A stretch of 64,000 nt of DNA. It comes from Planococcus sp. MSAK28401 (lineage in GTDB: Bacteria > Bacillota > Bacilli > Bacillales_A > Planococcaceae). The stretch is from positions 867,501 to 931,500 of the forward strand of contig NZ_JAAMTH010000001.1 in assembly GCF_018283455.1 (NCBI RefSeq), read 5' to 3'. The position numbers and the translations under genes are program-made. Shown here in pieces: positions 8,283 through 15,804 of this stretch (positions within the stretch are counted from its first letter, which is position 1; each line of letters starts with the position of its first letter). The notes below the pieces were generated by a model. It worked only from the letters and a program-made list of their open reading frames with translations. It made no database searches and was not told where the DNA came from.

Positions 8283-8381
8283 CTAATTTTTTCTCTTTTG
8301 TGATATAAGCATGAAAGAAACAACCAAGGCGAAAATAAACAGAAACAACACAATGCCTAATTCCAAATTCGTGTCAAACAT
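8283..8381 (-). CDS. 32-residue single-pass membrane peptide in bacteriocin operon
   Basis: Starts MFDTNLELGIVLF, continues as one hydrophobic helix, and ends with a basic SQKRKN tail, so the C-terminus is probably cytoplasmic. AAGGAGGGG precedes the ATG, and the stop codon overlaps the ribosome site (TAGGAGG) of the halocin-like gene 14 bp downstream, so the pair is surely one transcript. It could be an accessory for immunity or secretion (inference); I recognise no family. Confidence 0.75.
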   Translation of the reverse strand: MFDTNLELGIVLFLFIFALVVSFMLISQKRKN

Positions 8382-8567
8382 GTGCCTCCCCTCCTTCTCA
8401 AATGTGTCTTTACTATAATTTCCAATTATTTAACTTTTAAACTTATTTTTTGAAAATTAAAAATAATTATAAAAAAATAAATAGCCATAAAGCATTCCGA
8501 ATGAGAACGTGCTTCCCTTTTTCTTGCCCACATTATTGATAAGGGGCAGCAGAAGCGGTCTGTCATT

Positions 8568-8596
8568 TATTAGTTGATCAACATACGTGTTATAAT
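8568..8596 (+). promoter_or_regulatory. Putative ferritin promoter
   Basis: A perfect TATAAT at 8591-8596 lies 31 bases before the ferritin ATG. The -35 region (around TTATTAG) is a poor match, so an activator or derepression may be involved. No clear Fur or PerR box was identified by eye. Confidence 0.45.
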
Positions 8597-8627
8597 ACCG
8601 CTAACTAGAGTAGAGGAGGAGTTCAAC

Positions 8628-9125
8628 ATGCTACCAACAAATTTGACAGAAGCGTTAAACGCTCAATTCAATAACGAACTTCAGGCAGCACATGCGTACA
8701 TAGCGATGGCCTCGTACTTTTCAGGAAAAGGGTATCACGGATTTGCCAACTTCTATTTGATCCAATCACGAGAAGAACATGTACACGCGATGAAATTCTA
8801 TCATTATTTGGTAACGATGGATGAACAGCCCGTACTCCAGGCGTTAACAGAGCCAAGAAACGAATATGAAAATGCTTTGGATGTTGTGGAAGCGTCACTT
8901 GCACAGGAAAAGTCAGTGACGGCAAACATCTATAAATTGGTAAGCTTGGCGGACGAACTGCAGGAACATGCTACGCTTTCATTTTTGGATTGGTTCATCG
9001 AAGAGCAAATGGAAGAAGAAAAAATGTTCCGCGACATGATCATTCGCATAAAAGGCATCGAAGAAGGCGGCGAGTATTTCCTGAAAATGGACGACGAGTT
9101 TGCCGCAAGAAAACTGGAAGAATAA
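8628..9125 (+). CDS. ftnA: Ferritin (iron storage)
   Basis: A 165-residue non-haem ferritin that oxidises Fe(II) and stores the mineral in a 24-mer shell in the cytoplasm. The ferroxidase ligands are visible: E17 with Y24 in helix A, E50 and H53 in REEHVHAM, and further acids in DELQEHAT and EEQMEEE. ATG 8628 with AGAGGAGGAG is chosen over the upstream ATG at 8574, which lies within the promoter. Single gene, closed by its own terminator. Confidence 0.93.
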   Translation: MLPTNLTEALNAQFNNELQAAHAYIAMASYFSGKGYHGFANFYLIQSREEHVHAMKFYHYLVTMDEQPVLQALTEPRNEYENALDVVEASLAQEKSVTANIYKLVSLADELQEHATLSFLDWFIEEQMEEEKMFRDMIIRIKGIEEGGEYFLKMDDEFAARKLEE

Positions 9126-9138
9126 TTGGGTAGAAAAC

Positions 9139-9174
9139 AAACAGCACACGGCTTAGCGTGTGCTGTTTGCTTTC
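9139..9174 (+). terminator. Intrinsic terminator after ferritin
   Basis: Perfect 12-bp stem AAACAGCACACG/CGTGTGCTGTTT with a six-base loop, followed by a short T-rich run. Confidence 0.85.
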
Positions 9175-9192
9175 ATGGAAAGAAGTGGTGGG

Positions 9193-9603
9193 CTATTGAA
9201 GAAAATCGGATTCTACCGATGCAACTTGACCGCCATTTGAGTAATCAAATAGTAATCGGTCTTGCTCTTTAAGTTGAGGATCTTCTGAAATCAATAACAC
9301 AGCATGTTGTTCTCCATCAGTGATAGTAGCGGGGAGCTTGCTGATTTTGTTTTTCTCCCACTCTTTGGGAGAGTTCACATTAGAAACATTGAGCAAATAA
9401 GCTTCTTTTATTGAAATGCCGCCAACTTTAACGGCTGCTAACTTTGTGCCGTTAGGGATATCTTCAGGGGTAAAAACAATTTTCATGTAATAGTCGGAGG
9501 CTTGCTGGTATTCTGAGATCTCAGTGACCAAGAAATCTGCTTCATTAGAACAACCTGACATCAAAAATAGTACTCCGAATACCCCGATGATAGACTTTTT
9601 CAT
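9193..9603 (-). CDS. Small secreted lipoprotein, unknown function
   Basis: 136 residues with signal peptide and lipobox LMSGC (MKKSIIGVFGVLFLMSGCSN), so it is anchored outside the membrane. The mature part is soluble and beta-rich with no recognised motif. ATG 9603 has TTGGAGGAAC at good spacing, which rejects the longer frame starting at 9645. It is a lone gene in an AT-rich stretch of hypothetical genes. Confidence 0.75.
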   Translation of the reverse strand: MKKSIIGVFGVLFLMSGCSNEADFLVTEISEYQQASDYYMKIVFTPEDIPNGTKLAAVKVGGISIKEAYLLNVSNVNSPKEWEKNKISKLPATITDGEQHAVLLISEDPQLKEQDRLLFDYSNGGQVASVESDFLQ

Positions 9604-9784
9604 ATAGTTCCTCCAAAAGAATTTTGGTGTGTCTCCGTTTACCAAGGTTGTTTAAATGAACCTTCGGGTTAGTGTAGCTGCGGATGAGACAGCAAGCACA
9701 GCAAGATGACTAACATAAGACGCTAAGAAAATTTTTTTACACATTCGCTCCCATATTTACAGCGACTGCTCTCAAAGAAAGCTA

Positions 9785-10099
9785 TTAAGAACTTGAAAAG
9801 TAAGAAGTGAGGTCGTGTATTTCAAACAGAGAGCGATCATCATTTAGCAAAACTTCATAAGTGTATTCTTTTCCCTGCTCATTTTTCACGATAACTACAT
9901 ACCTTCCTTGACCATAATTATAGTTAGTACCACCGTGAAATAAAGGCTCATTTTCATCATAAGAGTTTGCTACTTCTACAGCTGCATAATGAAAGACAGC
10001 CATTTCATTTTCTTTATGCTCACTATACAGATATGTCGACCCAAGGATGATTCCGATAAGCAATACAGAGATGAAAAATATGGCGAAGATTCTTTTCAT
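9785..10099 (-). CDS. Membrane-anchored small protein, unknown function
   Basis: 104 residues: an N-terminal membrane helix (MKRIFAIFFISVLLIGIIL), then a small extracytoplasmic domain with tyrosine- and glycine-rich NYNYGQGRY and a beta-type VVIVKNEQGKEYTYEV segment. The arrangement resembles DUF3139-type exported proteins, but I cannot confirm a family. Lone gene in an AT-rich region. Confidence 0.65.
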   Translation of the reverse strand: MKRIFAIFFISVLLIGIILGSTYLYSEHKENEMAVFHYAAVEVANSYDENEPLFHGGTNYNYGQGRYVVIVKNEQGKEYTYEVLLNDDRSLFEIHDLTSYFSSS

Positions 10100-10211
10100 G
10101 AACTGTGCTCCTAGGTTTTATTTTACGGCTGCTTTTAATTATTTACGAATACTGATAATGGCCGATTGTCGATACTGTCCTCATTTTCTATTACAATAAG
10201 TACTTCAAAAA

Positions 10212-10304
10212 AATTGGCTGGCACGGACCCAGTGAAATACCGAGCTCATGACAGCCAATTCGCTTCATAGCCTTAAACTCTAGCTTTAAGGGCTCGCTAG
10301 CTAC
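10212..10304 (+). mobile_element. Remnant of an IS3-family right end
   Basis: About 90 bases match the last codons of orfB and the right end of the intact IS3-family copy at 42955-43039: the run GTGAAATACCGAGCTCATG is identical, followed by AGCCAATT and CTTTAAGGG in the same order. The frame is broken and the rest of the element is missing. This marks an old insertion later deleted. Confidence 0.85.
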
Positions 10305-10327
10305 CCAATCACTTTTTTTACGTTAGT

Positions 10328-10651
10328 TTAGTTAACCATTAGTCCCCATCCCTCTGTGTATCCATCATAGGGCTTACATAATTCGTCCAATCGTTTTTGT
10401 ATCGCAATTATCTCTTCGTACTTTAAAAGCATGGTGATAAAACAATAACAAGTCCATTCTTCCATTTCCTCATCTTGTTCTAATTCACAAGTAAATCCAT
10501 CACTTCTTAATGTTTCTAAAACAACTTCACCACTCTTTTGATCCGGAACTGCTATCACAAAATCAAGGTTTTGTGGTTCTTTAAAATCGACACCTTGTTT
10601 ATATAACATTTTCAATACTTGTCCATCTTCATCGTTAGGAAATACTGTCAT
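10328..10651 (-). CDS. RraB-family protein (regulator of ribonuclease E activity B-like)
   Basis: 107 residues that match the RraB fold from end to end: FPNDEDGQVLKMLYKQG at the start, DFVIAVPDQKSGEVVLETL, a central EEWTCYCF strand, and the closing PYDGYTEGWGL. In Proteobacteria RraB inhibits RNase E; Bacillales generally use RNase Y/J and often lack RNase E, so the target here must differ or be unknown. It lies between an IS remnant and an alpha/beta hydrolase, in AT-rich accessory DNA. Confidence 0.8.
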   Translation of the reverse strand: MTVFPNDEDGQVLKMLYKQGVDFKEPQNLDFVIAVPDQKSGEVVLETLRSDGFTCELEQDEEMEEWTCYCFITMLLKYEEIIAIQKRLDELCKPYDGYTEGWGLMVN

Positions 10652-10790
10652 GTTTTCGTCTCCTTCAGTTCTTGAGTAGTGAATTATTTCTCATTAATTT
10701 TTACCGCTTTTTACAATTAAACTACTTCATCAGGAAGGTAATCAAGAAAAAACGTCGATCATTTTAATTAATAGTCAAATTCATAAATTT

Positions 10791-11549
10791 TCATGATACA
10801 CCTTGACTTAAGGAATGATCATTTTCTAACCAATCAATAATTAAATCGACAATGATTTCTTGTTGTTCACTAACGGTGATCTGAGCCTCATTGTCGCCAG
10901 ACTGACTACCATACACGCCAAAATAAGCGTGGTTTCCGCCTGGAATTTCAATGAAATCTGTTGTTTCCGGTAAGTTCGAGCTGTTTTCCTTAATTTTTTC
11001 AGGAGTACTTAATCCGTCTTCTGAACCGCTTATGGATAAAACGGGTAAGTTGGATTCACTTAAATAGTCATTGCTTGCTGCGTATGCCCCAAGCAATATG
11101 AGTCCGTTGACACGATCTAAATGTTGATCGGCATACATAGCGGCTGCTGCGCCTCCCATGGAATGGCCCGAAACATACCATTCGATGCTGTCGTCACTTT
11201 CGATCATTTCATCAGCTTTTGACACATCTAGAATTGATAAATTTAACCTGACTGAAGGTATGGCGACTGTGATATTTTGCTTTGATAATTCTTGTGCCAA
11301 ATAGCCGTATGCTTCAGGTTCGACTTTTGCACCAGGATAGAGAATCAAACCTTTTTCTGCATTTTCTGCTCTATAGATATACCATCCGTCCTCGGGTTCT
11401 ATAACTCCCTCCATTTCGATTTGATCATCATCTACCGCTTCAAATGTATTTTGAGACCATATAAAAAAGATGGTGAAGCTCAGAATTACGAGTAAAGCCA
11501 ATGTGAAAAGCGAGATGAATAGGGTTTTTTTGTTTAGAATTTTTTTCAT
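10791..11549 (-). CDS. Membrane-anchored alpha/beta hydrolase
   Basis: 252 residues: N-terminal membrane anchor (8-30), then an alpha/beta-hydrolase domain. The nucleophile is Ser130 in SGHSMGG, the acid probably in SGSEDG, and the histidine in PGGNHAYFG, giving a complete triad. The YPGAKVEPEAYGYLA segment is typical of the dienelactone-hydrolase-like Abhydrolase_5 family. Substrate unknown; it acts on the outer face of the membrane or cell wall (inference). The IS256-interrupted gene lies upstream. Confidence 0.82.
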   Translation of the reverse strand: MKKILNKKTLFISLFTLALLVILSFTIFFIWSQNTFEAVDDDQIEMEGVIEPEDGWYIYRAENAEKGLILYPGAKVEPEAYGYLAQELSKQNITVAIPSVRLNLSILDVSKADEMIESDDSIEWYVSGHSMGGAAAAMYADQHLDRVNGLILLGAYAASNDYLSESNLPVLSISGSEDGLSTPEKIKENSSNLPETTDFIEIPGGNHAYFGVYGSQSGDNEAQITVSEQQEIIVDLIIDWLENDHSLSQGVS

Positions 11550-11942
11550 CCTTATTACCGAATTATTCCTAATCCAATCAAGTAGAAAGATATAGACAAT
11601 CCACTAATTAGGACTATAAATAATTTTCCTTTCTGGGTTTTTTGAAAGTATTAATTTAATTCGTATTAAATTAAAGCTTCGTCCAACTTAAGTATGGATA
11701 TTAAAGGGATGCAATTACTAATATGCAACTGTTAATCTTTCACTTTTCCTTTGAAATATAGGTGCAAGCGCAAAAAAAGCAGCCGAAGTTACTCTTGCCT
11801 AGAAGGTTTGCTAAACAATTTGCTCTTGAAGCCAAGAAATTTTGAGAGCAATTCGAAAGGTGCTTTATTTCTCTTTTTGCTCCGAATCTTTTCTATAGTT
11901 AGCTTTTAAGGTTGTATTAATATTAATTAAAGCCATTAATAT

Positions 11943-13283
11943 GAGAGCGTAAAATATCTTGTGTAAATGAATAAATAGAAAAAGGAAGACCTTTTCTTGT
12001 AGAATTAAGTCACCACAACCAATTCACAGAAAAGAGGCCTTCCCTATGACTCAGTTTACAACAGATATTATGCAAGCTCTAGTAAAAAAAGAAGACATCT
12101 CCGAAGTTTTTCGCAAACATTTGGAGACGGCGGTGAATACACTTCTTCAAACGGAACTAACAGCGTTCCTGGATTACGAAAAATACGACCGCATCGGGTT
12201 TAATTCCGGCAACTCACGCAATGGTGTCTACACGCGGACACTCCATACGGAGTATGGGGATTTAGAGCTTTCGATGCCACGGGACCGGAACGGCGAATTC
12301 AACCAACAGACGGTCGCTCCGTACAAGCGCTCAAACGATACGCTGGAAGCCTTCGTTATTCACATGTTTCAAAAAGGCGTGACCATGTCCGAGATTTCGG
12401 ACCTGATCGAGAAAATGTACGGCCATCATTACACGCCACAAACCATTTCCAATATGACGAAAGTCATGAGCGAACAGGTCGAGGCGTTTAAATCTCGTCC
12501 GTTAGAACAGCGTTACGCGTGTGTCTATCTGGATGCAACTTACATTGCCCTCAAGCGCGACACGGTCTCGAAGGAAGCCGTCTATATTACGATTGGCATC
12601 CGAGAGGACGGCTCAAAAGAAGTCTTGGCCTATACAGTGGCACCTACGGAATCCGCATTTGTTTGGGAAGAAGTCCTGTTGGACTTGAAAGAGCGCGGTG
12701 TCGAAGAGGTGCTTTTGTTTATCTCCGACGGCTTAAAAGGCATCACTGATCGCATCTTCGCGGTCTTTCCCGATGCTCAATATCAGGCGTGCTGCGTCCA
12801 CTTGTCGCGTGGGATCCGCCACAAAGTTCGCGTTACCGATCGCAAGGAGATTCTGGATGATTTCAAATCGGTCTACCGGGCAGAGAACCAAGAACTGGGT
12901 GAAAAAGCGTTGAAAGCCTTTGTCGACAAATGGAAAACGGCCTATCCCAAAGTGGCGAAATCGTTGGAAGCGAATCCCTATATTTTCACTTTCTACAGCT
13001 TCCCAAAATCCATTTGGCGAAGCATCTATTCAACGAACCTGATCGAATCGTTCAACAAGAACGTAAAGAAATACAGCAAGCGCAAGGAGCAATTTCCGAA
13101 CGAAGATTCCTTGGATCGCTTCCTGGTTTCCCAGTTCGAAATCTATAACCAGAACTTCTCCACCCGTTGCCATATCGGATTCGATCAAGCTCGTGCAGAG
13201 CTGACTGAGATGTTCAAGCAAACCTAATCGATATACATACAAGAAAAGGATTTACTTATTTACACATAATTATTGACGGTCTC
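11943..13283 (+). mobile_element. Intact IS256-family insertion sequence (1341 bp)
   Basis: The ends are imperfect inverted repeats, left GAGAGCGTAAAATAT and right (reverse complement) GAGACCGTCAATAAT, continuing into GTGTAAAT on both sides. An exact 8-bp target duplication ATTAATAT flanks them (11935-11942 and 13284-13291), as expected for IS256. The transposase is full length. The element is thus complete and relatively young. Confidence 0.95.
12046..13227 (+). CDS. IS256-family DDE transposase
   Basis: 393 residues, full length for the family. The catalytic acids are visible in CVYLDATY (D), LFISDGLKG (D) and STNLIESFNKNVKK (E). C-x-x-H in CCVHLSRG is the usual IS256 motif between the second D and the E. 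It moves the element by cut-and-copy with 8-bp duplications. Both terminal repeats are intact, so it is probably functional. Confidence 0.97.
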   Translation: MTQFTTDIMQALVKKEDISEVFRKHLETAVNTLLQTELTAFLDYEKYDRIGFNSGNSRNGVYTRTLHTEYGDLELSMPRDRNGEFNQQTVAPYKRSNDTLEAFVIHMFQKGVTMSEISDLIEKMYGHHYTPQTISNMTKVMSEQVEAFKSRPLEQRYACVYLDATYIALKRDTVSKEAVYITIGIREDGSKEVLAYTVAPTESAFVWEEVLLDLKERGVEEVLLFISDGLKGITDRIFAVFPDAQYQACCVHLSRGIRHKVRVTDRKEILDDFKSVYRAENQELGEKALKAFVDKWKTAYPKVAKSLEANPYIFTFYSFPKSIWRSIYSTNLIESFNKNVKKYSKRKEQFPNEDSLDRFLVSQFEIYNQNFSTRCHIGFDQARAELTEMFKQT

Positions 13284-13494
13284 ATTAATATAAAACCAAG
13301 CATTATGAAAGTTACAATTTCACCTGTGAAAAAAGATACAATTCCTAATATCATGGCGTATACCCCGTACCACCTATTGTTCATATGTAAGATCTCTCCT
13401 TCGCTTATTATAGTTTTAGTAAACACAATATTTACTTAAGGATACCAGAATAGCCAATTATCGTATCAGCTCAAAGATAAAACGAAAGGACAGA

Positions 13495-13524
13495 CAAAAA
13501 AAGAGTGGCTGTGGCCACTCTTTT
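13495..13524 (-). terminator. Intrinsic terminator
   Basis: Stem AAAAGAGTGGC/GCCACTCTTTT with a tiny loop and a T7 run on the minus strand, 70 bases after the stop of the leftward membrane-protein gene. Confidence 0.85.
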
Positions 13525-13596
13525 CTAAAGCGTTTACCCAACAATCGAGTTGGTTTGCTGAAATATTTTTTAAGTACTAGTGAAAAGGCTTTATAC

Positions 13597-13914
13597 CTAC
13601 AATACAAATATAGAAACGCCAAAAATAAATATCGTAGTGATCAACAGTAACTTAAAGTGTTCGGTTTTCTTATTAATTAACATTTCAACTAGTTGTACAA
13701 CATTTGATAATCCTATGGAAAGGAGCATACTGAAAAGTAAAATATTCATGTTGTCTGGTGAAGGCCTCTCAGTCGTTAGCGCTGCCACAGAAACGAATAT
13801 AACTCGAACGGCAAAGTAAGTTGCAACTACATTTGTAAAAAACTTTAAGAAAAAAAACACCTTACTTTTTCTATATTCTGTTTGAATTTTATCTAATATC
13901 TTCACTTTCGCCAC
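13597..13914 (-). CDS. Three-helix membrane protein, unknown function
   Basis: 105 residues with a basic N-terminus (MAKVKILDKIQTEYRKSK) and three hydrophobic segments. The GTG start has AAGGAG four bases before the codon. It stands alone with its own terminator. No family recognised; low GC as in its surroundings. Confidence 0.65.
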   Translation of the reverse strand: MAKVKILDKIQTEYRKSKVFFFLKFFTNVVATYFAVRVIFVSVAALTTERPSPDNMNILLFSMLLSIGLSNVVQLVEMLINKKTEHFKLLLITTIFIFGVSIFVL

Positions 13915-14439
13915 TTCACTCCTTCATTAATAATCTGATCGGTTTGTTTAAACTAACATGCCAGTAAATATTACATCAGAACACCGTTTACTGCTTTATT
14001 TAATTTTTCAATAAGGGCATTAAATCCTTATGAATCAATTAGTTATTGGGATTTTATCTTTGTTAAGTGGAACATATGATTGCTAGCAATGTCTACACAA
14101 GAATATTGTTCGGTTATAAAAATAGAGATCGGAGTCAATCAATAAAAATTAGAACTAGTGTAAGGCGCGCTGAAGAAAATAAAGAATAGTTAATATTAAG
14201 TTATAGAGTAAGAAAAAGTAGTAAACATCCTATCAGAGAAGAAGGTTTCAATTTTTTCTCTAGCTCTTTTTAGGTGTCTCATAATTCTTTTCAAAATCAA
14301 TTTATTGTTAGCGTTGGCTAATAATGATTTTGAAAGGAATCGGATAAATTTTTAATTTGAATACATGAAAAATATTCCATTTTATATGATATATTTATGG
14401 TGTTATTCAGCACTTAAAGTAGGCAAAGGGGCGTTTATA
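13915..14439. other. AT-rich intergenic region before hen1
   Basis: More than 500 bases without a supportable gene. Its one clear structure is the palindrome listed at 14287-14337. No known riboswitch or RNA gene was recognised. Confidence 0.5.
14287..14337. promoter_or_regulatory. Long imperfect palindrome upstream of hen1-pnkp
   Basis: Outer arms CTTTTCAAAATCA and TGATTTTGAAAGG pair almost perfectly, and an inner TTATTGTTAGC/GGCTAATAA extends the symmetry. There is no T-run on the plus strand, so it is not a usual terminator. It lies about 100 bases before the hen1 start and could be an operator or an RNA hairpin controlling the repair genes (inference). Confidence 0.5.
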
Positions 14440-15804
14440 TTGCAATTAACTATTAGCACGACAGGAGACAATGTCAAAGCGGTCTCATACTTACTAGCAA
14501 AAAATCCAAATAATTTATATGAAAGAAACCAAAAAGGGCACATGGTACGCATGTTTTACAGCAGGTTTACCGATAAAGAGCTCGAGATGACTATTTTTGT
14601 TACGCCAGATCCGATTGAAATGAGCCAGAATGGATCGAATTCCTACGACATTACCCATTATATTAACGATCGAGAATTTGCCGTCAGCAGTATTTTTCTA
14701 TCAATGATTCGTTCGGCTCTCGGAACAGCGTTGAACGGCCAGCCAAAAGAAGAGTATACGGAATGGGTCACCTATTCATTTCCATTCACTTTTGAACTTG
14801 GACCGGTCAATTCATCTTTGTCAGACCAGCAATTGATAGCTTTGTTTGAACCGATGGACTATCAAGTGCAGATAACCCGACCCGACATTCAATATTCTTT
14901 TCAATTAAAAGAAAAAAGTACAGTGCGGATGATCTCGTTAACTGGGGAGCAAACATTACAGAATGCACTGCGTCATCTATTTGTGTTGATTCCAGTGATT
15001 GACGACTACAAGCATTACTACATTGATGAAAAAGAGATTGAGAAAATCAGCAGATACGGAGAAGGCTGGCTCGAGCAACACCCGATGCGGGAAACCATCT
15101 ACCGGCGTGCACTTCGTTTCAAAGAAGTCTATAGCCTGGTCGAGAATGGCAACGGAGAAGCAGCTGTGGAAAAAACGCAAGCAACTGAACGCATAAGAGG
15201 CACTTCTTTGAATGAACTGCGCTATGCAAAAATCTCTGAAACAGCGGCAGCCTTAAAACCGAAAAGCATCGTCGATTTTGGCTCGGGAGAAGGAAAGTTG
15301 GCTGTCAAACTGGGTTTTATTGACGGAGTGGAAGAAGTATTGGCCGTGGAGCCGTCTCAAGTGGAGACGATGAAGGCGGTTCGGCGCTTTGACAAAGTGG
15401 AAGATAAAGAGAATTTCGTGGAACCGGAAACCTTATGGGGGTCGCTGTATTATTTTGATGAACGCTTGAAAGAGAAAGATCTGATGATTTTGTGTGAGGT
15501 CATCGAGCATATCGACGAGCCACGGTTGCCGAAAGTGTTCGATTTAATCTTGCATCACTATGCGCCGAAATCACTCATCGTGACGACCCCAAACCGCGAG
15601 TACAATGAAGTTTACGATATGGCCGATCATTTTCGACATGCCGACCACCGATTCGAATGGACACGGCAGGAATTCCAGAATTGGTGCAAGAAAATTAACT
15701 ACGCGGGATTGTATGATATCGAATTTGCAGGAATTGGTGAAGAGCATCCGGAACAGGGATGTCCGACGCAAATGTGTGTGTTCAAAAGGAAGGTGACTAT
15801 TTGA
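14440..15804 (+). CDS. hen1: Hen1: 3'-terminal RNA ribose 2'-O-methyltransferase
   Basis: 454 residues with the bacterial Hen1 layout: an N-terminal Hen1-specific domain (MQLTISTTGDNVKAVSYLL...) and a C-terminal methyltransferase. SAM motif I is DFGSGEG at 279-285; the metal-binding EVIEH is at 353-357, with the conserved HRFEW at 403-407. It adds a 2'-O-methyl group at the 3' end of a cleaved RNA before ligation, so the repaired RNA resists recutting. TTG 14440 with AAAGGGG fits the family's N-terminus better than the upstream ATG at 14365. The stop overlaps the pnkp start by one base (TGATG). Confidence 0.93.
   Translation: MQLTISTTGDNVKAVSYLLAKNPNNLYERNQKGHMVRMFYSRFTDKELEMTIFVTPDPIEMSQNGSNSYDITHYINDREFAVSSIFLSMIRSALGTALNGQPKEEYTEWVTYSFPFTFELGPVNSSLSDQQLIALFEPMDYQVQITRPDIQYSFQLKEKSTVRMISLTGEQTLQNALRHLFVLIPVIDDYKHYYIDEKEIEKISRYGEGWLEQHPMRETIYRRALRFKEVYSLVENGNGEAAVEKTQATERIRGTSLNELRYAKISETAAALKPKSIVDFGSGEGKLAVKLGFIDGVEEVLAVEPSQVETMKAVRRFDKVEDKENFVEPETLWGSLYYFDERLKEKDLMILCEVIEHIDEPRLPKVFDLILHHYAPKSLIVTTPNREYNEVYDMADHFRHADHRFEWTRQEFQNWCKKINYAGLYDIEFAGIGEEHPEQGCPTQMCVFKRKVTI

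Larger units (their letters stand above)
11865..13384 (-). pseudogene. Small membrane-protein gene split by the IS256 element
   Basis: On the minus strand a gene starts at 13384 (GAAGGAGAG ribosome site) with MNNRWYGVYAMILGIVSFF and runs to the insertion at 13284. Joining the flanks and removing the element plus one target copy restores the frame: it continues GFILMALININTTLKANYRK and stops at 11865. The rebuilt product has 56 residues with two membrane helices and a basic/acidic tail. It is therefore a real gene inactivated by a recent insertion. No family recognised. Confidence 0.85.

Noticed and set aside
11641-11800. Small membrane ORF between the hydrolase and the IS-split gene
   Set aside because: A hydrophobic minus-strand frame ends near 11558, but it has no start codon or ribosome site.
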